DNA of 64,000 nucleotides from Lamellibrachia columna (lineage: Eukaryota; Annelida; Polychaeta; Sabellida; Siboglinidae). The notes under the pieces were generated by a model that did no database searches, was not told where the DNA came from, and saw only the letters and a list, made by a program, of their open reading frames with translations. Made by a program: the position numbers and the translations under genes. The DNA is taken from assembly GCA_963662155.1 (NCBI GenBank), contig OY759274.1:15318939-15382938 (forward strand). Direction: 5' to 3'. Below are positions 1 to 64,000 of this stretch, one piece after another; the first letter of the stretch is position 1, and every line of letters begins with the position of its first letter.

Positions 1-54685
<54,685 letters not shown>

Positions 54686-55000
54686 GCTGCTCTGGTACAT
54701 TCAACAAGACATGTTGCTGTGGCGGAATCAAACGTCGGATTGACTTTCACCTGACAGCGTCAGTGGTAGACCCCTTTCGTTCGAGGGTCCACTCATGCCT
54801 GAGCAGCAGTTACCCGCTGAGCGACATCATAAATTCAACAGAATGACGCATGATACGTCGAATCACCGACGAACACACAAACCTGGGTAAACAACGACCC
54901 ATGTGATTCGTTCAGAGAAGGACCGGCTGACAGAAACAATATTTTCGGCTTGATGTTGTCATGTCGTTACAACAACTAAAGGGTAATATAATTTATATAT

Positions 55001-55002
<2 letters not shown>

Positions 55003-55067
<65 letters not shown>

Positions 55068-55122
55068 TTGCGTGCGTGCGTTCGTGTGCGTGTGCGTGTG
55101 CGTGTGCATGTGCGTGTATGTG
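55003..55122. repeat. (TG)n then (TGCG)n microsatellite
   Basis: A pure TG run followed by tgcg units and a tgtgcg tract, upstream (on the minus strand) of the candidate start codon at 54685. Any promoter would lie in this area, but I see no convincing core element. Confidence 0.93.
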
Positions 55123-56740
55123 AATGGAAAGGAATATGAATTATTGAATGGAAATATAATATATGTAATGCGACTTATACTTGATTTAATGAGATATACA
55201 CGTACGCACTCACGCACACGCGCACAAACAACCACGTTTCAATGAATCGTGAAATATTTATCAATTGCTCAAAAAAGGGCAAGATTTAACAAGATTTAAC
55301 AAGATTGCCATGCAAGACAAAATACCCAGATTGCAAATGGACAAGGAAGCCAAGTCATTTTTGTCCACACCACGTTAATTTCGTCTTCTTTACTCCCGAT
55401 GTTTGGACAGTGTGCCTGTTGGTGGACTTCCAACCGAATACTGTCGATTGTATCTCCATATGTGTGCTATGTCTACGTAAAACGAATATGTAGCAACTTG
55501 CCCCTATATACAACTAGCCCCTGTCTACCCTACTCTGTGGTAATGTTAATTTTGCTGATTTGACTGAACCGGTCAGTGTTTCTTTTGCAGTTCCAAATGT
55601 ATGCGTGTATTGTTCCGTAATTACTTACAACACCACGCGCTGCCAGACTCTCTCTCAGTACGTTTCAATACAATAGATCCAACTATGAAGATCGAACAAT
55701 GTAACTGTCTACGCAGGGCGAGTAAAACAAATTGCTCGATGCGAGTGGTCGGGAGGGGTTGGGACGAGTGTGGGCCAGTATTTTTCGACTGAAATTTAAT
55801 GGGCACAATAACACATAGTCAGACGCCATATATTTAGCCAACTTTTATTTTCAAAATCAACGAACCGTTACTGACCTTAAGCTTATTTTATGTAGAAGGT
55901 CTTTTAGCATAACCTCTCCCTGTTAGGCAATGTCAGCAGCAGAAACTTGAATGCAAACATAAATACATCAACGTCCAGTTCGCAGTAGAATAAAATGTTG
56001 TTTACGATTTAGTAAACCATTCGCCTAACCTCTTTCATTGTACGTTATATTTATGGGTGCGTCGTCTCTCGCTTTCCGTATCGCTCAGTCTGGTCGGCCA
56101 ATTCGTGATATGTACCTTTTGTACTAGGCTGTATTGTAATAGGCCGAGGCGAGAAATAAATAAACCAGTAATGGAATAAAGACAAGTTGGTCCATTTAAC
56201 ACGTTTTTGACGTAGTTTCTACGATTGTTCGATATAAATACGCTGATATGATGCTACGTCTAGTAACTACATCAACCTCAAATCAGACGTACAATTGCCA
56301 TTGTAATGCTTGTGTGTTGACATATTAAAGGTTTGCCGTAGTCATTCGCACCCTCCGTGTCCGTCCCGTCCGACGTTTGACTGCTTGAACTACCGCCTCA
56401 GTGGGGAGTGCCAGTGTGGACGGTACGAAGTCGGTGACTATTGTTGTCGGTCGTACAGAAATACGACAACGCCCAGGTTTTTCACCATGTGACATGCGAA
56501 AAGGTCGCTGCGAAAACGTTATTTACGATTAAGTGTGTCATTCTCCCAACCTGCTTTCATTCAACGCTGTGTTTATGTGTGCTTGCTACACAAGTGCTCA
56601 TCGTCGATTTATCTGTGCCTTTCGTGCGATTCAGCGTGAAGTCTAAACCGACGGAAATATTTAGGAGTGTTTTCCATGCCTCACTGCTTTAAAATATTGG
56701 CACACTAGTGTTGTCACACATGTACATCCACCTGATGACT
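55123..56740. other. Intergenic, no gene recognised
   Basis: AT-rich DNA with short ORFs (for example 56310-56492 and 56441-56692) that show no known domain. I see no repeat array here. Confidence 0.6.
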
Positions 56741-56741
56741 T

Positions 56742-57770
56742 TTGGTCAAAAAGAGATCTGGTGACACTAGCTATGTTGATAACTACATACCCATTGCACT
56801 AGTTACAGCTGCTTCTAAGAGTTTTGAAATGATACTGCTAATGGAATTATACCTGGGTACAACTGGTAATCCCTTTTTGTTTCAAGAAGGGACATTCGCT
56901 GATCATTGTATAGATGTATTAAACATTTTATTCAGTATTATAGAAACTACAACAGACCTGTGTGTGCACGCTTTTTATATGCATCTAAAGTATTCGATAG
57001 ACTTAACCATTGGACAGTTTTTAAGAAACAACTTAATCGATGTATGCCTATATTTACGTATTTTGTTATACTGGTACAGAACCCAAATATTCTGTGTTAA
57101 ATGGGAACCACAACCTCAAGCTCTATGAATGTATCAAACGGTGTTCGACAAGGCGGAATATTATTGCCGTATTTATTTACGGTATATGTGGTGGACGATC
57201 TAAGTAATACATTAAACAATGCTGAGGTTGGATGTCACATTAACAACTGTTGTGCTAGCCATGTGTTTTATGCAGACGAGTTACGTGTTACTGCGGCGAG
57301 TCCCTGTGGTCGTCAGGCTTTGCTTTTCTTCGTGAAAAGCCCCAGGGGGTTTAAAGAGGATCACCTCAGTTGCATTTATTGTCTACTGAATGGTTCATAA
57401 CGTGATGTAAATAATGTGTGACCAAATAAACGAAGTTATATTCATCTGTTCTATTCTAAATATATATGCTCTAGGTTTAGTTTTGAAAATGATGTCATAT
57501 ATAATCGTATAAAATCGACATGCATGATTGTCAAACCACATGGCTTTCATCTCAAAATGTTTAGATGTTTACATGGACAATAGCAAGCTTGAATATATTG
57601 AGAAAGCCAAATATTTAGGTGCAATTATTTGTAGTGATATCAAAGATTTTATGCCAGGTCTAACAGCGTCATTAGTTTATATCCCATTTATATATGTAAC
57701 TATTTTAGCGTTTTTAACTAAGTTATTTTAATGCATATTTTGTATAAATATTTAGCTTTTATACTTGAAA
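56742..57770 (+). pseudogene. Non-LTR retrotransposon reverse-transcriptase fragment (decayed)
   Basis: Broken frames carry RT hallmarks in order: NYIPIALVTAASKSFEMILL (56757 onward), DASKAFDR-like YASKVFDRLNHW in the next frame (56906-57100), NGVRQGGILLPYLFTVYV (from 57101), a degenerate catalytic strand FYADE (57265-57290) where F/YADD is expected, and YIEKAKYLGAII (57528-57731), the usual C-terminal RT segment. Frame switches, a stop and the damaged catalytic motif make it dead. The end near 57770 (ttgaaataaacgta) may be the element's 3' tail. Confidence 0.82.
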
Positions 57771-57899
57771 TAAACGTACTACTTCAGAAGATTCTTTGTT
57801 TGCTGCAGACCATTCAAATCGGTTGAATTGTACTGGTTTTTTTTTCTTCAAAATATGATTATGGGATTTAAGAATATTTAATACGTTTGCCAATCAAAG

Positions 57900-58370
57900 T
57901 AACGCACTCCAGATGGCAGGTGGACAACGCACTCCATATGGCAGGTGGACAACGCACTCCATATGGCAGGTGGACAACGCACTCCAGATGGCAGGTGAAC
58001 AACGCACTCCATATGGCAGGTGGACAACGCACTCCAGATGGCAGGTGAACAACGCACTCCAGATGGCAGGTGGACAACGCACTCCAGATGGCAGGTGGAC
58101 AACGCACTCCAGATGGCAGGTGGACAACGCACTCCAGATGGCAGGTGGACAACGCACTCCAGATGGCAGGTGGACAACGCACTCCAGATGGCAGGTGGAC
58201 AACGCACTCCAGATGGCAGGTGGACAACGCACTCCAGATGGCAGGTGGACAACACACTCGAGATGGCAGGTGAACAACGCACTCCAGATGGCAAGTGAAC
58301 AACGCACTCCAGATGGCAGGTGGACAACGCACTCCAGATGGCAGGTGACCAACGCACCCCAGATGGCAGA
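57900..58370. repeat. 25-bp minisatellite, about 19 copies
   Basis: Head-to-tail units of caacgcactccagatggcag plus gtgga. Variants include Cc[at]tatgg at the left end and gtgaa for gtgga. ORFs in several frames exist only because the unit lacks stops. Confidence 0.96.
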
Positions 58371-58921
58371 TGGACAACGTGGTCAACGTGGCAGGTGGAC
58401 AACGTGTACAACGTGGCAGGTGGACATCGTGGACAACGTGACAGGTGGACAACGTGGCAGGTGGACAACATGGACAACGTGAACAACGTGGCAGGTGGAC
58501 AACTTGGACAACTTGGACAACGTGGACAACGTGGACAACGTAGACAACGTGGACAACGTGGACAACGTGGACAACGTGGACAACGTGGACAACGTGGCAG
58601 GTGGACAACGACGTGGACAACGTGGCAGGTGGACAACGTGGACAACGTGGACAACGTGGACAACGTGGACAACGTGGCATGTGGACAACGTGGACAACGT
58701 GGACAACGTGGACAACGTGGACAACGTGGACAACGTGGCAGGTGGACAACGTGAACAACGTGGCAGGTGGACAACGTGGACAACGTGAACAACGTGGCAG
58801 GTGGACAACGTGGACAACGTGACCAACGTGGACAACGTGGACAACGTGGACAACGTGGCAGGTGGACAACGTGAACAACGTGGCAGGTGGACAACGTGGA
58901 CAACATGGCAGGTGGACAACG
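58371..58921. repeat. 9-bp/16-bp minisatellite continuing from the 25-bp array
   Basis: Runs of gtggacaac (9 bp) broken by gtggcaggtggacaac (16 bp). The 16-bp unit shares ggcaggtggacaac with the neighbouring 25-bp unit, so the two arrays are related. Confidence 0.95.
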
Positions 58922-61900
58922 GTTCCCCTCACAAATCTATAAATTTAGTTTTTGAACATATTCATATTTGCAACATTTATAGAATCTTTATATCGTGTGT
59001 TCTATTAATTTGTTTTATGTGAGAATGAATACTTCCTTATCATCACTCGACACATTGTTTTATTAAAGCAATTTCGTGTCCTCTAGTACTTCAAACTTCC
59101 TTAAATTTTGAAGAAATGTGAAAATAAACCTATTCATTCAGAAGTGCAATCAAACAACGAATATATGATACAGCTTTATACATAACCATTAACAATAGTA
59201 CGAATAGTATTATTTTCGCCACTTAAATATCACATCGCCAGCAGCGGATCCAGTGGGGTCTTAGGGGTTTACATTGACTAAGGTGGCGCCCCTGGGCCAT
59301 GGAGGGGGTCTTAGACCCTCCTGTGTCCGTGGCAAATATTACGGAAAAAGAACTCGTACATCGGAACTAGTGTCAATGTAAAAATTGGAGTATTAGCAGC
59401 CGGCTAATATTATCCCTTATGTAAGTACAACCCCCCACCTCCCTCGGTTCGTAAGTAGAATGACATATGACTACGACTGACTGAGACCCCCCTGGCAACA
59501 AGCCTAGATCAGCCCCTAGTTTGACTGCATATTTCAGTCTTAGTTGCGGGTCGCGGGTCTGCTGCCCAGGCCGCGAACCACCCATATATATAATATGCCT
59601 TATTGTGTTGTCGACCACAACCTCTGTATCGCTACAGCTATAAACACATATGGTTGCGACACCGTAGTCACTTCAATTGTTTAAGTCGGCACTTGCGGTG
59701 GTTTGACACCCATCTATTACACCTGGGTGATCGTATCACCGTCTGCTACCCAGAAGAAGGTATGCACATAATTATACCAATTGGGACAGTGCAGATTTGG
59801 CGATTTTTAGATTACAATATTAATACATAGGATTGAAATGGTGCATCAAAACATAAATCACTGATATTATTTATTGATAACAAAAAGGGAATAACAACAA
59901 AGCACTGTCTAAAACGTGCTTGCATCATGTACATAAAGTTGATATACTATATAATATATCTAATTATTAGTTGTTTACTTATCTATAGTTTTAACATATC
60001 TTTAATGCATATTTTAATGCATATTTGGGTTTTTACCTGAAATAAAGGTATTCGTACCTGTTCATATTGTGCATAGCATATGTCAACATCAAAATGTTGA
60101 TGTTTACAGCGTTTAACTCGCAAAACACGCATATAATTTATAATATGATCGGCTATCACGTTGCACTGTGACGTCAGTTATGTTAAATGCTTAAATTCCG
60201 TCGAGTGATTTGCACAGTTTCTCTCATGGACATGGTTTGTCTCATGGGGGGGGGCTTACATGCGTGCGTGGAATGTATTTTTCATCGAGTCACCAGACAG
60301 CGCCACATTAGTCAGCGTCAACGGCCGCCAGAGGAAGACTCTTTGAAGGCTTTATTTCACAAGAGGCAGGGATCTGGAGTTTACAGCTGCTGCCAGCCTC
60401 TAACTGCAAGTTTCCGTAATAGTAATTAGTAGTAAATGTGAAGGAACCAACAAACTATGTTGAAAACATACATTGATAAGAGAAAATAATAAATTAAAGA
60501 TACACTATATATCAACTGTAAAAGAAATATTTTAAAATGTCAATGTCCGACTGATGTTTATACATGACGGTCGAGGACAGTGTGTCGTCCTCAAACGGAT
60601 AGTGTTTTCATTCCACTTGTTCTGCCATAGCCACCCAATATGACTGTTAACGAATAAAGAATAAACTCGAATAAAACCTGTCACCTAATAAACCCAGAAC
60701 AAATTATCAAACTATGTTAAATTTTTTGTGAAGATGCTGTTATACAAGCATTAATAATATGAGTAACGAATCACTATAAATTTAGGTAAACGTTAATAAA
60801 TTGTAAATAAACACGAAGCTTCAAATATAATGATAAGTACACATATTTTAACAATAAATATGTTTTATTAAACGAGACATGCTTCTATCGTTATTTCTGT
60901 TTTGTTATTAAATATTACAATATTCTCTTCATGACAGCAGTTACCTTGATTGAGGACAGTTGCTCTCCAGTGTCAATGCTGCTAGTTCTTATCAAAATAC
61001 TCGAACCACATAGTAGACAAATCGAAAGTTGGCTTCCATTTTGTAGCACTAGTCGATTGCTCGAGTCTTACCCAATCATTGTAAAATTAATAACTCGCTA
61101 GTTAAATAAGGGTATACCATTTTGATTTATTAAGGATATTGAAATGAGAGTAATAGTGTTGAAATTCCGTTTTCTGCAGCAGTTTGCATGAGCTTCTCCT
61201 TCCTTCTGCAAGTATAACTGTATGCCGGTGTGATTTAGTAATTTACCCTCAACACAAGACTCTGGATTGAACGAAGATCAAACACGTTATCCAGGTTCGA
61301 CTCTTGGTTAGAGGTTTAATCCGATTTAATGAACAACGCGATACAGTCACAATAATGCATTCATAACTAACAGTGTCACACATTAAATGCTAAATATGGG
61401 TGTACTCATGTGTCCACTAATGGTTGCCTGGATTCGGTTATGAAATAATTTAACATTTTAATAGCCTTAAGACATGAGGCGGGTGTTAACCGGCAATGGC
61501 ATATATATACGAAGTTTAAACTGACACCCATGGGACTAATTTATGTTTCCGTACGGAGCAGAAACATGCGTCACGTGTCCGGTACCCGAGCCGACAACAT
61601 ATCTTTGTTGAAGTTTAAAACTACAACTTCACACAAATGTTGAATGTATCTTCTCAGCTGCGAGTCCGACGGACTTACTTTGCTAAGCAAAATTCCCGGA
61701 CTTTTAATTCCCGACGTTACGACAAAACACATGCATGCAACCAGCGGGCTACTCCGATTACAATGTAAACTACGCTTGCATGGATTATGCATCCTCGTAA
61801 CTGAAGGGTGGTGTAGGGCTGGACGTCCACAATACATTCGACTAAATCAAGGCTTCATTTCAAGGCGGGCAATTGTGTTCGTCTACCGCGCACCATCAAT

Positions 61901-62300
61901 CTACACCGGGTGTGTCGGTAACACACATAAATAATAATTGGTTATCTGCTGTTTCTCCTGGGAAGTTTAAACTTTTTCCTAGCTCTACGATTTTAAAGTA
62001 TAGTCAATCCGATTTCGACTCATTGTTCGTAAACATACCCTGCCCCTACAAACAACACCAGCACCACTACCAAAGATCTTCCAAGAAACACAGCGGCTGC
62101 TGTTGATTTGTACCTCTCATCCCCAATACCATTATATATCAAAACCGGCCGTAGTGACTTCCCACAAACAGCAAACAATAATGCAGCACGCAAGTAATAA
62201 ACAACTTACGACAAACTGTATTTGTTGTGTTAAAATCTAAACTAAAAATACAAACTACAAACTATCGACGACGATAAATATAATTGAATACTAATATAAT
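58922..62300. other. Intergenic, AT-rich, with dispersed-repeat debris
   Basis: No gene recognised. Around 59235-59520, gcggatccagtggggtctta and, in the opposite sense, ctgatctagg plus gggggtctcag lie about 250 bp apart, as in a decayed inverted-repeat element. Around 60003-60055 a segment (taatgcatatt, then tacctgaaataaaggta) resembles the tail near 57730-57770. ORFs at 60187-60429 and 61644-61934 have no recognised domain. Confidence 0.55.
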
Positions 62301-62415
62301 TCGCGATCGACAGAGGTTTATGCAGATTGCCCTCTCACCCGGAAATGTAACTAGAGAGTTGGCGCATGCGGATTAGAACTACCAGGCTCAGGTGAACCGT
62401 ATTAGACACCGCAAG

Positions 62416-62488
62416 GCTTATAGCCTCATAGTGGAAACGTGCTCGGCCCATAACCCAGATGTCAGGTAATCGAAACCACGCTCTGCTA
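62416..62488 (+). pseudogene. Initiator tRNA-Met (CAT) pseudogene
   Basis: The stretch holds an A-box-like tagcctcatagtgg, an anticodon region cggcccataacccag with CAT at 62449-62451, an initiator-type T-arm atcgaaacc, the 3' acceptor half ctctgcta (62481-62488) and a T5 run at 62491-62495 resembling a Pol III terminator. The sequence closely follows metazoan initiator tRNA-Met. The 5' acceptor strand does not pair with ctctgct, and the anticodon stem has a C-C mismatch that breaks the three G-C pairs typical of initiators. I therefore call it a pseudogene. Confidence 0.7.
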
Positions 62489-62499
62489 GCTTTTTAAAC

Positions 62500-63356
62500 G
62501 CATAACTATGTTTTCAAATTTGTTTTGAAAGAAAAAATATGTACCATGCCGCAATCAATATACACAATTTCAATATGCTATGGGTGTTCCTTTTGTATTA
62601 AATATACCAACACATTTGTATAATCGCGTCCCGCCAGATGTCGCCTGTGTCGCCAGCCAGTCAGCCTATCTATCTGCCTGTCTTTCTGTGCGGACAATGC
62701 AGTTTTGGGTCCCTTTCAGTCAGGGACAGTTTCCCTTGAGCCGTCCAAGAACACTTGATACAGATATAACAACAATAATTGGGCAAGTTTTTACAATTGT
62801 AAAACGTTCAGACAGCTTGCACCGATGACTCAGCCGGCGAGTCGTGTACTGACAATGCCTGAAAGAGCAAAACATATTTAACCATGACGTGTGAACGCTT
62901 TATTTCACTTGTGAAGCCCGGCGTACTGGTTTATAACCATTACTGTTAATGCTAGCAGCGTCATACAAAATTAACAAGTATCCCAGAAGGGTGAGTTATA
63001 CATAGATGAGAAATAGCTGGACTCTCGATAAGTTAATGGCTTCTTTGTCCATTTGCCATCTGGGTGCTTTGTTTTGGGTGGCAATAGCCATATTTGAGCA
63101 GTTAATTAGTATTGCATGATTAATTGAAATGTGGAAGTGTGTGCGTGAGTGCGTACGTGCGTGTATCGTCCAATCAAGTAGAAGTCGCATTACATATATA
63201 TATTTCGATTCACTATTTCATGCTCCATTCAACATTTCGTATTCCATTCACAGTTGCTGCTTATGTAAGAATCCGGGGAATGAGCCCCTTTGGTAACTGA
63301 ACATGAACATATATTGATACATGAGGCTGTGAACACATACATTGTTATGCACAATG
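62500..63356. other. Intergenic, no gene recognised
   Basis: AT-rich DNA. The ORF at 62580-62828 has no recognised domain. Confidence 0.6.
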
Positions 63357-63511
63357 TATATAAGATGTATAAGTGTGTATCAATACTGTGTATAAGATAT
63401 ATAAGTGTGTATCAACACTGTATATAAGATGTATAAGTGTTTATCAACACTGTATATAAGATGTATAAGTGTGTATCAACACTGTGTATAAGATGTATAA
63501 GTGTATATCAA
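63357..63511. repeat. 32-bp minisatellite, nearly 5 copies
   Basis: Unit tataagatgtataagtgtgt plus atcaacactgtg, repeated head to tail with single-base variants. It abuts the 5' side of the RT fragment. Confidence 0.92.
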
Positions 63512-64000
63512 CTTCAGTGGCACGATATCGATAAACGGAAGAGAGATCAGCAACCTCCGATTCGCAGATGACATTGACCTAATCGCTGGAACAGAGGAGG
63601 AGCTACAAGAACTTACAACAACACTGGAATATATTAATGAACGGAGAACGCCTCGAAGAAGTAAAATCATTCAAGTACCTCGGGTCGATCGACTCCACAG
63701 AGGAAATATGCCCACGGATAAACCTGTCACCATCAGCTATAGCAAAGCTCAAGAAGATATGGAGCAACAACAACATAAAAAAAAACGGCAACAAAGATAC
63801 GACTCTATAAAAGCCTGGTTGTGTCAGTGCTGACATACGGATGCGAAAGCTGGACGCTGAAAGCCGAGTCCGAAAGAAGAATAGCCGCATTTGAGATAAA
63901 CTATTTCAGAAGGATCGTGAACATTTCTTACATAGACCACATAACCAATATCAGTAATGCAAGACATCACCGAAGCCGCAGGACCAGAATAACCGCTTTT
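63512..64000 (+). pseudogene. Non-LTR retrotransposon RT C-terminal fragment (5'-truncated, frameshifted, runs off window)
   Basis: The first frame has INGREISNLRFADDIDLIAG with the FADD catalytic motif and EEELQELTTTLE. The protein then jumps to a second frame at about 63647 (MNGERLEEVKSFKYLGSI), which implies loss of a few dozen codons normally between the two. A further shift near the A run at 63777-63785 leads to RLYKSLVVSVLTYGCESWTL and SERRIAAFEINYFRRIVN. The three segments are collinear with the end of a LINE-type RT. It is a dead copy, different from the 56.7-kb fragment. Confidence 0.85.

Noticed and set aside
55601..55806. Overlapping 60-codon ORFs on both strands
   Set aside because: No domain, splice context or repeat support.
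57900..58370. CRISPR-like array with 25-bp repeats
   Set aside because: The units are head to tail with no unique spacers, and the context is eukaryotic.
57868..58932. Long Cys/Pro- or Trp/Thr-rich ORFs on both strands, up to 354 codons
   Set aside because: They are stop-free translations of minisatellite units in many frames; no start context, splice sites or domain.

Overview
This is animal nuclear DNA, probably from a marine invertebrate; the sequence alone does not fix the phylum. The evidence is GT-AG introns, short phase-1 exons coding extracellular domains, long AT, TG and GGTC microsatellites, minisatellites, non-LTR reverse-transcriptase fragments and a decayed DNA transposon. I see no bacterial-style gene, operon, rRNA or CRISPR array.

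About 85% of the window (54.7 kb down to position 1) is one very large minus-strand gene that runs off the left edge. Joining exons by splice sites and phase gives a type II membrane protein. Its parts, in order, are a cytoplasmic tail, one signal-anchor helix (exon 53356-53620), a SEA domain split over three exons (51795-51904, 51410-51456, start of 49261-50309) with an intact G/SVLV-type autocleavage site, a Thr/Glu-rich mucin-like stalk (rest of 49261-50309), and a long chain of CUB domains joined by Thr/Ser-rich linkers. I count 22 CUB domains (the last cut by the window edge), 34 linker exons and about 83 exons in all, or about 12 kb of open coding sequence (about 4,000 codons). The C-terminus is not in the window.

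The CUB part is built from nested tandem repeats. Every CUB uses two exons: a 116-nt N-terminal half (phase 1 to 0, called A) and a 223-nt C-terminal half (phase 0 to 1, called B). Linker exons (called T) of 84, 96 or 99 nt are phase 1-1. Whole modules can therefore be added or lost in frame. One founder-like module lies at 47.3-48.5 kb. Family V (about 30.05-47.0 kb, 4.65-kb unit, linker-linker-linker-CUB-CUB) has three copies plus a part. Family U (1 to about 30.05 kb, 4.12-kb or 4.28-kb unit, linker-CUB-linker-linker-CUB) has seven copies plus a part. The four 4,278-bp U copies on the left are almost identical. In every V unit the second CUB is a hybrid that still carries a truncated, unused B exon in its intron.

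A 1.47-kb DNA transposon with inverted repeats sits in an intron at 45225-46697. It holds relics of a transposase, and empty paralogous sites in the V repeats confirm its ends.

Right of 54.7 kb I find no convincing gene: dinucleotide repeats, two decayed non-LTR reverse-transcriptase fragments (56.74-57.77 kb and 63.5-64.0 kb), a compound minisatellite (57.9-58.9 kb), a decayed initiator tRNA-Met copy (about 62.42-62.49 kb) and AT-rich intergenic DNA.
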